A DNA stretch of 64,000 bases, taken from contig CAVOXO010000003.1 in the NCBI GenBank assembly GCA_963700425.1, positions 434,001 to 498,000 on the forward strand, read 5' to 3'. Shown one piece after another: positions 28,412 through 38,488 of the stretch; the first letter of the stretch is position 1, and every line of letters starts with the position of its first letter. Origin of the DNA: CAVOXO01 sp963700425 (GTDB lineage: Bacteria > Actinomycetota > Acidimicrobiia > Acidimicrobiales > Microtrichaceae). The notes beneath the pieces were generated by a model. The model had not been told where the DNA came from and did not search any database. It saw only the letters and a program-made list of their open reading frames with translations. A program made the translations under genes and the position numbers.

Positions 28412-29771
28412 ATGAGCGAACCGCTCCGATACATGCTCGACGACGGTGAGATGCCCACCGCTTGGTACAACCTGGTGGCCGACCTGCCCGAGCCGCCGCC
28501 TCCGGCGCTGCACCCCGGCACCCTCGAACCCGCCGGGCCAGAGGATTTCGCCCCCTTGTTCCCGATGGATCTCATCGCCCAGGAGGTCACGACCGACCGC
28601 TACGTCGACATACCGGGTGAGGTCCTCGACATCTATCGACTGTGGCGGGCCACTCCGCTGCACCGGGCGCGTCGCCTGGAGAAGGCGTTGGGCACTCCGG
28701 CCCGCATCTACTACAAGTACGAGGGAGGGAGCCCGGCGGGCTCTCACAAGCCGAACACCGCGGTGCCCCAGGCGTACTACAACGCCAAGGCCGGGATCTC
28801 GAAGCTGACCACCGAGACGGGTGCGGGCCAGTGGGGCACGGCGTTGGCCTTCGCCTGCCAGATGTTCGACATCGAGTGCGAGATCTGGCAGGTTCGGGCC
28901 AGCTACGACCAGAAGCCCTATCGGCGCTCGATGATGGAGACGTTCGGGGGCACCGTGCACCCGTCCCCCTCCGACGTCACCGAGTACGGCCGCAAGCTGC
29001 TCGAGCAGGATCCCGTCGAATCCGGGATCGCTCGGCATCGCCATCTCCGAGGCGGTCGAGGTCGCGGCGCAGGACCCCGAGATCCGCTATGCCCTCGGAT
29101 CGGTGCTCAATCACGTACTGATGCACCAGACGATCATCGGCGAGGAGGCGATCCTGCAGATGGCCAAGGCCGGCGACACCCCCGACCTCATCGTCGGATG
29201 CACCGGCGGCGGATCGAACTTCGGCGGGCTCGCCTTTCCCTTCCTCCGCGAGAAGCTCGCCGGTCGGATCTCCCCCACGATCAGGGCGGTCGAACCGGCG
29301 GCGTGTCCTACCCTGACCAAGGGACGGTACGCCTACGACTTCGGCGACACCGCCGGGATGACACCGCTGATGAAGATGCACACCCTGGGCCACGACTTCA
29401 TCCCCGACCCGATCCACGCCGGGGGGCTCCGCTACCACGGCATGAGCCCGCTCATCAGCCACGTCTACGAGCTGGGTCTCATCGAGGCCGTCTCCAAGCC
29501 GCAGGGCGAGTGCTTCGCGGCGGGCGTCCACTTCGCCCGGACCGAGGGAATCGTGCCGGCCCCCGAGCCGACCCATGCTCTTGCCGCCACGATCGACGAA
29601 GCTCTCCGATGCAAGGAGACCGGCGAGGAGACCGTCATCCTCACCGCCCTGTGCGGTCACGGGATGTTGGACCTCGCGGCGTACGACAAGTACCTCTCGG
29701 GCTCGATCGTCGACTACGACTATCCCGCCGACAAGGTGGCCGATGCGCTGTCACACCTTCCCGTGACCTGA
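28412..29771 (+). CDS. trpB: Tryptophan synthase beta chain-like protein (TrpB2)
   Basis: PLP enzyme of about 452 residues resembling the TrpB2 type, longer at the N-terminus than TrpB1. The PLP lysine is Lys113 in GSHKPNTA; TETGAGQWG and the phosphate-binding GCTGGGSNFGG follow. One inserted base near 29028 (gggatcg for gggtcg) shifts the frame. No trpA or other trp gene is adjacent; TrpB2 often stands alone and converts indole and serine to tryptophan, possibly as a salvage enzyme. Its stop and that of the convergent sortase gene share a CTGAG/CTCAG hairpin (29768-29781). Confidence 0.88.
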
Positions 29772-29777
29772 GTGGCC

Positions 29778-30773
29778 TCAGAACGACGGCAGATACCGAT
29801 CGAGGTGGAGGAACGCGTTCCACAGCAGTAGGCCGCCGACCGGGAGAACGACCAGGTACACCACCCAGGCGAGCGAGGTGCGGGGCCGCAGCAACGCGAC
29901 CACGGCGACTGCAGCCGTCCACAACGCGAGCAGTCCTCCGCCGTAGGCAAGGGTGGGGCGGAGTTCTCCTGCATCGCCGGCGATGAGGTCGTCGCCGCTC
30001 TCGGCCGCGTCGACGACGTTCTCGTCGGCCAGCTCACCGCCGGGCCCGGAGTCTCCGGTGGGAACCGCGGTCGGCGCGGCTTCGCCCAGCAGAGCGGCCT
30101 GCACGATGATGCGCAGGCGGGCCGAGTACTTCGGGTGGCAGGCGGTCAGGGTCAGGCGATTGTCCTCGGTCGGGGCGATCACCGAGACCTCCGACGGTCG
30201 CACCGCGAACCACCCGGGGCCGGCCTCTCTGCCTCGACCCTCCTCGGGCGCGAGGACCTCGTACACGAACTTCCCCTGGGGGGTGTAGACGTTGATGACG
30301 TCGCCGGGAACCAGTTCGTCGATCCGGTTGAAGGGCGCCCCGTAGGTGGTTCGATGCCCGGCGATGGCGGCGTTGCCGGCCTGACCCGGTAGGGGCGTGC
30401 CCGGATAGTGGCCCGGCCCGCGGCGCAGGTCCTTCTTCGAGACGCCCTCGACGAACGCCTTGTTCTGGAGCCCGATCCTCGGTATCTCGATGAACCCCGC
30501 CGCGTCGCCCTCGGGCGGTGGCGGCACCGCCGCTGCCGTCGTGGGTTCGATGGTCTCGAGTTGAGACGTGATCTCGTCGGCGACGTCGTCGGTGCTGCCT
30601 CCGGTGGAGTCGACGTCGACACCGAGGCCGGCTGCGAGCTCCTGGGTCAGCTCCTTCTGCTGCGACGCCTCACCGAGGCCGGTTCCCCACAGCTGGAAGG
30701 CGGTGAACAGCAGGAGGATGACGCCGGCGGCGATGAACAGCTTTCCGAGACCGCCGATCAGCCGGTTGACCAT
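29778..30773 (-). CDS. Class E sortase
   Basis: 331 residues: N-terminal membrane helix (about residues 8-30), a Pro/Thr linker, a sortase domain with His140 (AGHRTTYGAPF), Cys212 (LTACHPK) and Arg219/221 (ARLRI), then two C-terminal membrane helices. The domain pattern fits actinobacterial class E enzymes, which cut LAXTG-type signals and attach proteins to the wall or to each other. No substrate with a clear sorting signal is seen in the window. ATG 30773 is preferred to GTG 30803. Divergent from the ccm operon. Confidence 0.85.
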   Translation of the reverse strand: MVNRLIGGLGKLFIAAGVILLLFTAFQLWGTGLGEASQQKELTQELAAGLGVDVDSTGGSTDDVADEITSQLETIEPTTAAAVPPPPEGDAAGFIEIPRIGLQNKAFVEGVSKKDLRRGPGHYPGTPLPGQAGNAAIAGHRTTYGAPFNRIDELVPGDVINVYTPQGKFVYEVLAPEEGRGREAGPGWFAVRPSEVSVIAPTEDNRLTLTACHPKYSARLRIIVQAALLGEAAPTAVPTGDSGPGGELADENVVDAAESGDDLIAGDAGELRPTLAYGGGLLALWTAAVAVVALLRPRTSLAWVVYLVVLPVGGLLLWNAFLHLDRYLPSF

Positions 30774-30865
30774 GGCGGTCACGGTACCGGCCGCGGTGAC
30801 CACATCGGGACCGCCCGAACAGGCATTGGTCGGCGATATCGCTCACCACTACCGTGATCACACCC

Positions 30866-31513
30866 ATGGAGACCGTCATCCGCCTCCGCGCCGCGGTGTC
30901 GCTGTTGGGCCGGTTTCCGGCGCTGTCGGGAGTCGATCTCGACATCGGTGTCGGAGAGATCTGCCACCTGCGTGGGTCCAACGGCGCGGGAAAGACATCG
31001 CTGCTGCGAACCTGTGGAGGGCTGATGGCGGTCGTCTCGGGCCAGGCATCGGTGCTCGGCATCGACCTGGTGATCGATCGACGTGCGGTCAGGCCACGCG
31101 TCGGAATGTTGAGCCACGAGTCGCACCTCTACACCGACCTCACGGTGACCGAGAACCTGCGGTTCTGGGCCGATGCCGTGGGTGTCGGTCACGATCAGGT
31201 TCCGGCGGCCCTCGCCAGGGTGGAGCTGGAGAGTCGGCTGGGTGAGGTGAGGGTGTCGGGGTTGTCCTCGGGACAGCGTCGTCGGGTCTCGCTCGCCGCG
31301 ATGATCGTCCGCCGGCCGCAGCTGTGGTTGCTGGACGAGCCCCACGCCGGCCTCGACGCCTCGGGTCGGAATCTGCTCGACGGGCTGATGACCGATGCCG
31401 CCGGCGCGGGCGCGACGGTGGTCTTCGCCTCCCACGAGCTCGAACGGGCCGAGGCCGTCGCGACGAGGGTGGTCACCCTCGACGGCGGGGCGGTGGTGCC
31501 CGGTGCTGGCTGA
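30866..31513 (+). CDS. ccmA: Haem exporter ATP-binding protein CcmA
   Basis: First gene of a nine-gene cytochrome c maturation operon. ABC ATPase of 215 residues with Walker A GSNGAGKTS (about residues 37-45), signature LSSGQRRRV and Walker B LWLLDEPHAGLD. With CcmB, CcmC and CcmD it loads haem onto CcmE and releases holo-CcmE using ATP. Alternative start GTG 30854 lies four codons upstream. Its end overlaps ccmB by 11 bases. The divergent gap to the sortase gene (about 90 bases) should hold the operon promoter. Confidence 0.85.
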   Translation: METVIRLRAAVSLLGRFPALSGVDLDIGVGEICHLRGSNGAGKTSLLRTCGGLMAVVSGQASVLGIDLVIDRRAVRPRVGMLSHESHLYTDLTVTENLRFWADAVGVGHDQVPAALARVELESRLGEVRVSGLSSGQRRRVSLAAMIVRRPQLWLLDEPHAGLDASGRNLLDGLMTDAAGAGATVVFASHELERAEAVATRVVTLDGGAVVPGAG

Positions 31514-32171
31514 CGCCTGGCTGGTGTGCCGAAAGGACCTCCGGTTGGAGGCTCGGAGCAGGGTGGCGACCCTCCACGTCGTCCCTTTCGTCCTGAGCGT
31601 GGTGATGCTCTACGGCTTCGCCCTGGACGCGAACGACACGGTGATGCGCTCGGCCAGCCCGGGGCTGTTCTGGGTGGCGATCCTGTTCGCTGCGGTGCTG
31701 TTGGTACAGCGCTCCGCCTCGGTCGACCGGGCGGACGGCCTGGCCGATGCCCTCAAGCTGTCGGGGCTCTCGGCGCCGGGTATCTATCTCGGCAAGACCG
31801 CTGCCCTGTTCATCCAGCTCGTCGTGGTGGACCTCGTCCTGGGCGTGGCGATGGCGGTGTTCCTCGGTCAGAGTCCGACAGGTGCCGCGCTCCTTGCCGC
31901 GTCGGCTGCAACGGCGACCCTGGCCATCGCCGCCGCGGGTTCGATCTACGGCCCCTTGGCGGCGGGCATGTCGGGGCGAGAGACCGTTCTGCCGCTGCTG
32001 TTGTTGCCGGTTCTGGCCCCTGTCCTGCTGTGCGCCACCCGCGCGGCGTCGATCGCAATGGGCGACGGCGTGGGGAGCGGCTGGCCCTGGGTGGCGATGC
32101 TGGGCATGCTGGGGGGAACATATGTGCTGATCGGTGCCGCCACGAGCGGCCCGCTTCTGGAAGAAACCTGA
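31503..32171 (+). CDS. ccmB: Haem exporter permease CcmB
   Basis: 222-residue membrane protein with about six helices. The pattern WLVCRKDLRLEARSR followed by VVPFVLSVVMLYGFAL, then LVQRSASVDRADGLADALKLSG, is the CcmB family signature. Membrane partner of CcmA. GTG 31503 overlaps the end of ccmA by 11 bases, which supports coupled translation. Confidence 0.87.
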   Translation: MLADAWLVCRKDLRLEARSRVATLHVVPFVLSVVMLYGFALDANDTVMRSASPGLFWVAILFAAVLLVQRSASVDRADGLADALKLSGLSAPGIYLGKTAALFIQLVVVDLVLGVAMAVFLGQSPTGAALLAASAATATLAIAAAGSIYGPLAAGMSGRETVLPLLLLPVLAPVLLCATRAASIAMGDGVGSGWPWVAMLGMLGGTYVLIGAATSGPLLEET

Positions 32172-32175
32172 TCCG

Positions 32176-32916
32176 ATGTCCGACGCCCCCCTCAACACGT
32201 CGTCTCGCGGAACCCGCGTGCTCGGCATCCTGACCGCCGTGTCCGCGGTCGCGCTGCTCTTCTACGCGTTCGTGGTCAGCGAGCCCGACACCCAGCTGGG
32301 TGAGTCGGTCCGGATCATGTACGTCCATGTCCCGACCGTGACCGCCTGCTACCTGTGCCTGTCGATCGCGGCCGGAGCCTCGGTCTACTACCTCGTCAAG
32401 CGCTCGGAATTCGCCGATCTCCTGGCGGCGACGATGGCCGAGATCGGCACCGTGCTGCTGGCGCTCACGCTGGCGACCGGAATGCTCTGGGGGCGGACGT
32501 CGTGGGGCACCTACTGGGAATGGGACCCCCGCCTGACCACCACTGCGCTGCTGTTCCTCATGATGGTCGGCTACCTGACGGTGCGGGCCGCCCCCGCGGA
32601 GCCGCGGACCCGGGGAACGCGGTCGGCGGTCGTGGCCCTGTTGTCGGTGGCGCTCATTCCGCTGGTGCACCGTTCGGTCGAATGGTGGGCGTCGTTGCAC
32701 CAGGAGTCGACGGTTCTCGGTCGAGCGGATGCCCAGATAGGGGGCACCCAGCTCTTCAGCCTGTTTCTCGGTTTCGTGACGTTCACGCTGTTCGTGATGT
32801 GGATCGGTGTCCACCGGTTCCGGGTGGCATGGCTGGCCGAACGGGCAGAGGAGTCCGAGCTGGAGATCGCCATCTCGGAGCGTCGGGCCGGGGCCGCCGC
32901 TGAGGTGTCCACGTGA
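32176..32916 (+). CDS. ccmC: Haem-handling protein CcmC
   Basis: 246 residues, about six membrane helices, with the WWD-type haem-presenting loop WGTYWEWDPRLT between conserved histidines (MYVHVP upstream, LVHRSVEWW downstream). CcmC delivers haem to CcmE. ATG 32176 lies four bases after the ccmB stop. A charged C-terminal tail of about 30 residues is longer than usual. Confidence 0.92.
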   Translation: MSDAPLNTSSRGTRVLGILTAVSAVALLFYAFVVSEPDTQLGESVRIMYVHVPTVTACYLCLSIAAGASVYYLVKRSEFADLLAATMAEIGTVLLALTLATGMLWGRTSWGTYWEWDPRLTTTALLFLMMVGYLTVRAAPAEPRTRGTRSAVVALLSVALIPLVHRSVEWWASLHQESTVLGRADAQIGGTQLFSLFLGFVTFTLFVMWIGVHRFRVAWLAERAEESELEIAISERRAGAAAEVST

Positions 32917-33053
32917 TCGCCTCCCAGTGGCCCTACATCATCGCCGCGTGGCTGGTCACCGGCGCCGTTCTCGCCGTCTACGTGGGTTGGGTCCTGATGC
33001 GTGGCCGCGACCTGTCGCGCCGCGTCCCTCCAGATCAGCGTCGGTGGATGTGA
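32913..33053 (+). CDS. ccmD: Small membrane protein CcmD-like
   Basis: A 46-residue protein with one membrane helix (YIIAAWLVTGAVLAVYVGWVL) and a basic tail, in the position and of the size of CcmD, which stabilises the CcmABC complex. GTG 32913 overlaps the stop of ccmC (GTGA) and its TGA at 33051-33053 overlaps the start of ccmE. Assignment rests on position and topology, since CcmD sequences are poorly conserved. Confidence 0.75.
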   Translation: MIASQWPYIIAAWLVTGAVLAVYVGWVLMRGRDLSRRVPPDQRRWM

Positions 33054-33571
33054 TCGACGACCCCGAGAGCCAGGACGCGGCGCCACTCGACCTGTCGCCG
33101 CGCGACGTCGCCGTTCGCCCACGCGCCTCCGCAGGCCGGCGCTGGGGCACCGCGCTGGCGGCGGTGGCCGTGGTCGGGGGGATCGGCGTGGTCATCGCCA
33201 ACGGGCTGGGCGGCGCGACGACCTTCTTCTACAACGTCGATGACGCCGTCTCGAAGCGGGAGGAGATCGGCGACAAGCGGGTACGCATCCAGGGCAACGT
33301 CGTGGACGGCTCGGTCGACTCGAGCAGTGAACAGGGCGTCTCGTTCACCCTGGCGTACGGGGGAGAGACGGTCGACGTGTATCTCACCGGGGACGTCCCC
33401 GACCTGTTCGCCACCGGGATCCCCGTCGTCGTCGAGGGCGAGTTCGCGGACGGCCGATTCGACGCCGACGACGTGCTGATCCGCCACGACGCCAGCTACG
33501 ACGAGGAGAATCCCGATCGCCAGGCCGAGGCGGAGCGGGACGCGGAGCAGAACGAGCGCCAGGAACCCTGA
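33050..33571 (+). CDS. ccmE: Haem chaperone CcmE
   Basis: About 173 residues: N-terminal membrane helix, then the OB-fold haem chaperone domain (VRIQGNVVDGSV..., GIPVVVEGEFADGRFDADDVLIRH). The covalent haem-binding residue is His146 in the H-x3-Y motif (HDASY, Tyr150), the bacterial rather than the archaeal Cys form. Extracytoplasmic haem carrier between CcmC and CcmF. A Glu/Gln/Arg-rich tail follows. Stop overlaps the ATG of ccmF (TGATG). Confidence 0.92.
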   Translation: MIDDPESQDAAPLDLSPRDVAVRPRASAGRRWGTALAAVAVVGGIGVVIANGLGGATTFFYNVDDAVSKREEIGDKRVRIQGNVVDGSVDSSSEQGVSFTLAYGGETVDVYLTGDVPDLFATGIPVVVEGEFADGRFDADDVLIRHDASYDEENPDRQAEAERDAEQNERQEP

Positions 33572-35555
33572 TGCTGCTGGCCCTCGGGAATGCCGGCATC
33601 GTCCTCGGCGCGGTCGAGTTGCGTGGCGGGAATCGCCCTGGGCGTGCGGGCGGTGAGGAACCGCTCCGCCCGGGACGCGGCAGCAGCTCCGTTCGCTCAC
33701 GCTGATGAGCGTGGCCGGGGTGGTGCTGTCGACGATCGCCATGCAGATCGCGTTGTTGAGCAACGACACGACCATCGCCTACGTCGCCGACCACGGATCG
33801 TCGCGCACCCCGTTTCCCTTCGACATCGCGACCATGTGGTCCGCGCTCGAGGGTTCGATCCTGCTGTGGGGCCTCCTGCTGGCGATCTACACAGCCGCGG
33901 TGGCGTGGAAGTTCCGTGGGCGACTCGATGATCCGCTGGTCACGTGGGCGCTCATCGTTCTGTTCGTCATCGGGTTGTTCTTCTACGTCCTGATGGTGGG
34001 TCCGGCTCGGGTGTTCGCCGCCTTCGATCCTCCTGCCGGCTACGACGGACCCGGGCCGAATCCGCTGCTCCAGAATCACGTCCTCGTCGCGTTCCACCCG
34101 CCGATGTTGTATCTCGGGTATGTCGGGTTCTCGGTTCCCTTCGCGTTCGCCATCGCGGCGTTGGTCACCGGCCGGGTGGGGGAGGGGTGGCTGGCGGAGA
34201 CGCGAAGGTGGACGCTGTTCGCGTGGGGGTTCCTGACCGTGGGCATCGTGTTCGGCGCCTGGTGGAGCTACGAGGTGTCGGGGTGGGGTGGCTACTGGGC
34301 ATGGGACCCGATCGAGAACGCGTCGCTGCTCCCGTGGTTGACCGGGACCGCGTTCATCCATTCGGTGATGGTGCAGGAGAGACGGGGAATGCTTCGGGTG
34401 TGGAACCTGTCGCTGGTCTGCGCGACGTTCGCACTCACGATCCTCGGTACGTTCCTGGCCCGTTCGGGGATCGTCAATTCCGTGCACGCCTTCTCCTCGG
34501 GCGGGGTCGGTCCCACCCTCCTGGGCTTCTTCGCCGTGGTCGTCATCGTCTCGGTGGGACTCATCGGGTGGCGCGGTGACCGACTCCGGTCCCCCGGTGC
34601 GGTGGACTCGCCCATGTCTCGGGAGGCCGCCTTCCTGGCCAACAACCTCCTGTTCGCGGCCTTCGCTTTCGTGGTCTTCCTCGGCACCGTCTTTCCCCTG
34701 GTCGTCGAGGCGATCAACGACGAGCGCATCTCGGTGGGCGGTCCGTTCTTCGATCGCATGACGATGCCGATCGGCTTCGCTCTGCTGTTCCTCATGGCCG
34801 TCGCGCCGGTGCTCCCGTGGAGGGCCGCCAACGCCGAGCTCCTGAGCACGCGGCTGGTGTGGCCGGCGGCGGCGGGCGTCGGATCCCTTGCTGTCGCGGT
34901 GGCTCTCGGTGCGAGGGGCTGGGCCCCGCTGCTCGCCTTCGCCCTGGGGGGGTTCGCGGCGGGTTCGGCGGTCCGTCAGCTCGTGACCGCGACCCGCCGC
35001 AGCGGTTGGCGGGGTCTGGTGGGGCGGGCGAACGGCGGGATGACCGTTCACATCGGGGTGATCATCGTGGCCGTCGCTCTCGCCGCTTCGCAGGCCTACG
35101 TCCACCAGGGCGAGTTCACCCTGGCGGTCGGGGAGTCGGTCCGTGTCGCCGGCCACGACTTCGCCTACGAAGGATCGAGGGTCGTTCAGCTGCCCAACCG
35201 TCGAGAGGTGCGGGCGAAGATACGGATCGACGGCGGCGACGTCTACGAGCCCTCGATGAATCACTACGTTGCGAACGGGCAGGCCATCACCCGCCCGTCG
35301 GTGAAGGTGACTCCGACCCGCGACTACTACCTGAACCTCACCCAGGAACCGGCCGACGGCGACGGCACGATCAAGCTCCGTATCGTCATCGAGCCCCTCA
35401 TCATGTGGCTGTGGATCGGCGGTGTCGTGATGCTGATCGGCAGCGCATTGTCGGCATTCCCGGGACAGCGACGCGATCCGCTCTCGCCGGTCTCGATGCC
35501 CTCGGCGGCGGAAGAACCCGATCGCGATGACGTTCCGACGGGATCATCGCGGTGA
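33571..35555 (+). CDS. ccmF: Cytochrome c haem lyase CcmF
   Basis: About 660 residues with roughly 13-15 membrane helices. The WWD domain is WSYEVSGWGGYWAWDPIENASLLPW, flanked by the conserved HHPPMLYLGY-like AFHPPMLYLGYVG and by HSVMVQERRGML. It ligates haem from CcmE to apocytochrome CXXCH sites. The N-terminus MLLALGNAGIVLGAV is joined to the main frame through two inserted bases (about 33612 and 33690). The C-terminal extracytoplasmic domain (PNRREVRAKIRIDGGDVYEP) is typical of CcmF. Overlaps ccmG (GTGA). Confidence 0.93.
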
Positions 35556-36145
35556 GATCGGCGGGCCGGTGGATCGCCGGAGGCGTCGCTGTGGTGATCG
35601 GTGCGCTCATCGTGTTGATGGCCGTCGCCCCGACCGATCCGAACGACGAGCGGTCGTCCGCGTTGGTCGGTCGAGCGGCCCCCGACATCGTGTCCACCGA
35701 CACCGAAGGACGACCGTTCGATCTCTCCGACTACCGGGGGTCGTGGGTTCTGTTGAACTTCTTCGCCACGTGGTGTGTCCCGTGCGTCAGAGAGCACCCC
35801 GAACTGGTCGATGTCAGCGAGGCACACGCGGCCCGTGGCGATGTGGCCGTCGTGAGCGTCGCGTTCGACGATCCACCGGAGGCGATCGCGGAGTTCTTCG
35901 ACAACAACGGCGGTGACTGGCAGGTCATCGCCGACGACCGCCCCGACGGGGCCGACGGAACCGGCGCGACGTCCAAGGTCTCTCTCGACTATGGCGTGGT
36001 CAAGCTGCCGGAGTCGTATCTGATCTCTCCCGAGGGAGAGGTGGTGCACAAGTTCATCGGCGGCATACGCGCCGCGGAGGTCGAGGCACAGATCGCGGAG
36101 GCGGCCGCGGAAGCTGGGCGACCCGAGACGGAGGAGGGTCGGTGA
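35552..36145 (+). CDS. ccmG: Thioredoxin-like protein CcmG (DsbE/ResA type)
   Basis: 197 residues: one N-terminal membrane anchor, then a thioredoxin fold with Cys75-x2-Cys78 (ATWCVPCVRE) and the cis-Pro segment KLPESYLI. It reduces CXXCH cysteines of apocytochromes before haem attachment, on the outer face of the membrane. Start GTG 35552 overlaps the ccmF stop; its own stop overlaps GTG 36142. Confidence 0.9.
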   Translation: MRSAGRWIAGGVAVVIGALIVLMAVAPTDPNDERSSALVGRAAPDIVSTDTEGRPFDLSDYRGSWVLLNFFATWCVPCVREHPELVDVSEAHAARGDVAVVSVAFDDPPEAIAEFFDNNGGDWQVIADDRPDGADGTGATSKVSLDYGVVKLPESYLISPEGEVVHKFIGGIRAAEVEAQIAEAAAEAGRPETEEGR

Positions 36146-36608
36146 CCCCGACTCGACGACGCGCGTGGTCTGGATCGCCCTGGGACTCTGTTTCGTCGTC
36201 CTCATGGCGCTCGGGATCCGGAGGGCTCCCACGGAGGGGACCTCGTCGGACCGGCTGTATGCGCTCGCCGACGATCTGCGGTGCCTGCAGTGTGCGGGTG
36301 AGTCGGTGGCGAACAGTCAGGCACCGATCGCCATCACCATGCGTTCGGAGATCGAGGCCCAGATGGAGCGAGGGCGAACCGACGACGAGATCATGGTGTT
36401 CTTCGCCGACCGCTACGGACCGCGGGTGCTGTTGAAACCGCCGTCCGACGGTGTGGCCGGACTCATCTGGGTCATTCCGGTGGTGGTGATCAGCGCCGCT
36501 GCGGCCGGACTGGCCGTCACGTTCTCCCGGTGGCGCCGTGATCGCGACGAGGTGACCACCCGGGGCGTGTCCGACGAGGATCGCCGACTCGTGGAGGACA
36601 ACCGATGA
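36142..36608 (+). CDS. ccmH: Cytochrome c maturation protein CcmH
   Basis: About 154 residues, an oxidoreductase of the CcmH/CycL type with the redox motif LRCLQCAGESVANSQAP, flanked by an N-terminal helix and one C-terminal membrane helix (IWVIPVVVISAAAAGLAV). The GTG at 36142 overlaps the ccmG stop; a two-base insertion near 36163 (cgcgcgtgg for cgcgtgg) separates it from the main frame. It acts with CcmG in thiol handling and haem ligation. Confidence 0.9.
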
Positions 36609-37974
36609 GATGTGCCCCGACGACGACGACGACGGCGGCGGCGGTGATGCACGGCACTCGACATTTACACTCCGCCGGGTGAATCCCTCGTCCTCCCCGT
36701 CCTCCGCGTCCTCCACGGACCCGGGGACCGAGCCACCGGGGTCGGCCACACCCTCCGGGCGCGGCCCGGGGCGGCGTCGGTACGATCCCGACCGGCTTGC
36801 GCACCTCGAGGAGGAACGGGACTTCCTCCTGGCGTCGCTCGACGATCTCGATGCCGAGCACGCTGCGGGAGACGTGTCGCAGGCCGACTTCGAGGAACTG
36901 CGCGACGGGTACACGGTCCGCGCCGCCGAGGCGATTCGGGAGATCTCGGCGATCGAGGAGGGGCGCGAACGCGGCACCACCGGGGCCGCAACCCGCTCGA
37001 CGCGTGGTTGGGTCTGGATCCTCGGAACCGTTCTGTTCGCGCTGGCGGCCGGCGTGGTGTTGGCCCGAAATGCCGGCCTGCGGTCCGGCGACGAGACGCT
37101 CACCGGCACCATCGCCGACGGCGCCGGCGACACCGCGAACTGCATCGACGAGAGCTTCGGCGACACCGATGCCGGCATCGCGTGTTTCGACGAGGTGCTC
37201 GCCGAGACACCGGGCGACCTCGAGGCGCAGACCTACCGGGCCTGGGCCCGCGTCAGGGGCGGCGACATCGACACCGGTCGCGCCGAACTCGACGAGGTCA
37301 TCGCCGCCGACCCCACCTATCCCGATGCCTATGTGTTCCGGGCGGTGGTGGCTCGCGACGACGGCGACGCGGTGGCCGCCCGGACGTACCTCGACACGCT
37401 GTACGGTCTGGACCCCGCCCCCAGCCTGCTCAACACGCTGGCTCAGATGGGCCTCGAGCGACAGGTGGCCGTCGCCCTGCTCAGCGAGGACGCCGCGGCA
37501 TGTTGGGAACGGGAGGACGAGGCGCTCGTCTCGCTCAACTCGGCGCTCACGACACCGGGGGCGAGCCAGGACGACCTCGGTGCGGCGACCGAAGGCGTGG
37601 TCGAATCCGACCGGTGCTGGAAATCGCTCCTCGACGCCACCCCTGATGACGTCGACGCGCTCACCCTCCGCGCCTATGGGTTGTTGACACTCGATCTCAC
37701 GTTGCGGAACGGAGCGCGTGGTGTCAGCGAGATCGAGGAGATATCGGTTCTCGACGACACCGTCATCGGCCTCGTCGATCGGGCGCTGGTGCTGGAGGCG
37801 GGAGACCCCGATGCGCTCGTCCTCCGGGCCGCGATGCGTTTCGTCACCGGCGACGTCGAAGGTGCGTCGGACGATCTCGTCTCACTCGGTGACCAGAGGA
37901 TCTCCCCGCTGCTGTCCGGCGTCGACGCAGGGACGCTCGAGGAACTGATCGCCACGGAGTCGGACGGCGGCTGA
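36605..37974 (+). CDS. ccmI: Probable CcmI-type TPR protein
   Basis: About 440-455 residues. It begins with a soluble region (DPDRLAHLEEERDFLLASLDDLDAEHAAGDVSQADFEELR) like the CcmI/CycH cytoplasmic loop, then a membrane helix (WVWILGTVLFALAAGVVLA), then TPR-like repeats (TYRAWARVRGGDIDTGRAELDEV). CcmI holds apocytochrome C-termini for CcmH/CcmF. Start is uncertain: ATG 36605 has an ideal ribosome site (GGAGGA, 36593-36598) and overlaps the ccmH stop, but needs frame correction to reach the main frame; ATG 36610 or GTG 36679 are alternatives. Confidence 0.75.
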
Positions 37975-38005
37975 GCCCGGCAATGGCCGAGCAGCGGCTC
38001 GTCGG

Positions 38006-38473
38006 CTACAGGGGGAGGGGGGTGTAGGTGCCCCACTCGAAGTGGGAGTCCTCCCAATGGAGGGTCCATATCGAGGCCTTGGCGCAACCCGATTTTCCGG
38101 GGATCGACATGCCCCGCTCCCGGGCCCGGCCGATCAGTTCGGGAATGATGTCGCCGTGACTGCACAGCGCAGCGTCGACGTCGCGGCGTCCCAGTGATTC
38201 GAGGAGTTCCCAGGAGGCGCAGATGTCCGCTCCTTCCAAGAGGGCGTCGTTGCACTTGACCTTGCGTCCGTGGGTGGCCGCGATTGGCTCCACGGTCTCC
38301 ACGCAACGGGTCGACGGGCTGGAGTAGACCTTGGACAGCGGCGCCGTGGCCAGCACGGTCGCGAGCCGCATCGCCTGGGTCCGGCCGGCATCATCGAGAC
38401 GGCGGCAGATGTCGTCGGGGTCCGAGTTGTCGCGGTTGCCCGCCGAGGCGTGGCGGATGAGGTACACGGTCAC
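38006..38473 (-). CDS. SixA-type histidine phosphatase
   Basis: 155 residues of the histidine phosphatase superfamily with the RHA motif at residues 7-9 (YLIRHASAG), then VYSSPSTRCVETVEPIA and the second His in LCSHGDIIPEL. The short single-domain form resembles SixA, which dephosphorylates phosphohistidine on Hpt-type proteins, but substrates vary. It follows the unknown gene at 38489 by 15 bases on the same strand, so it may be co-transcribed with the coupled pair upstream. Confidence 0.85.
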   Translation of the reverse strand: MTVYLIRHASAGNRDNSDPDDICRRLDDAGRTQAMRLATVLATAPLSKVYSSPSTRCVETVEPIAATHGRKVKCNDALLEGADICASWELLESLGRRDVDAALCSHGDIIPELIGRARERGMSIPGKSGCAKASIWTLHWEDSHFEWGTYTPLPL

Positions 38474-38488
38474 CGGAAGATCGCTCCA

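Noticed and set aside
33384..35264. A 626-residue open frame on the minus strand opposite ccmF
   Set aside because: It is antisense to a well-supported CcmF; the product is low-complexity Arg/His/Pro-rich without any domain, a common shadow in high-GC DNA.
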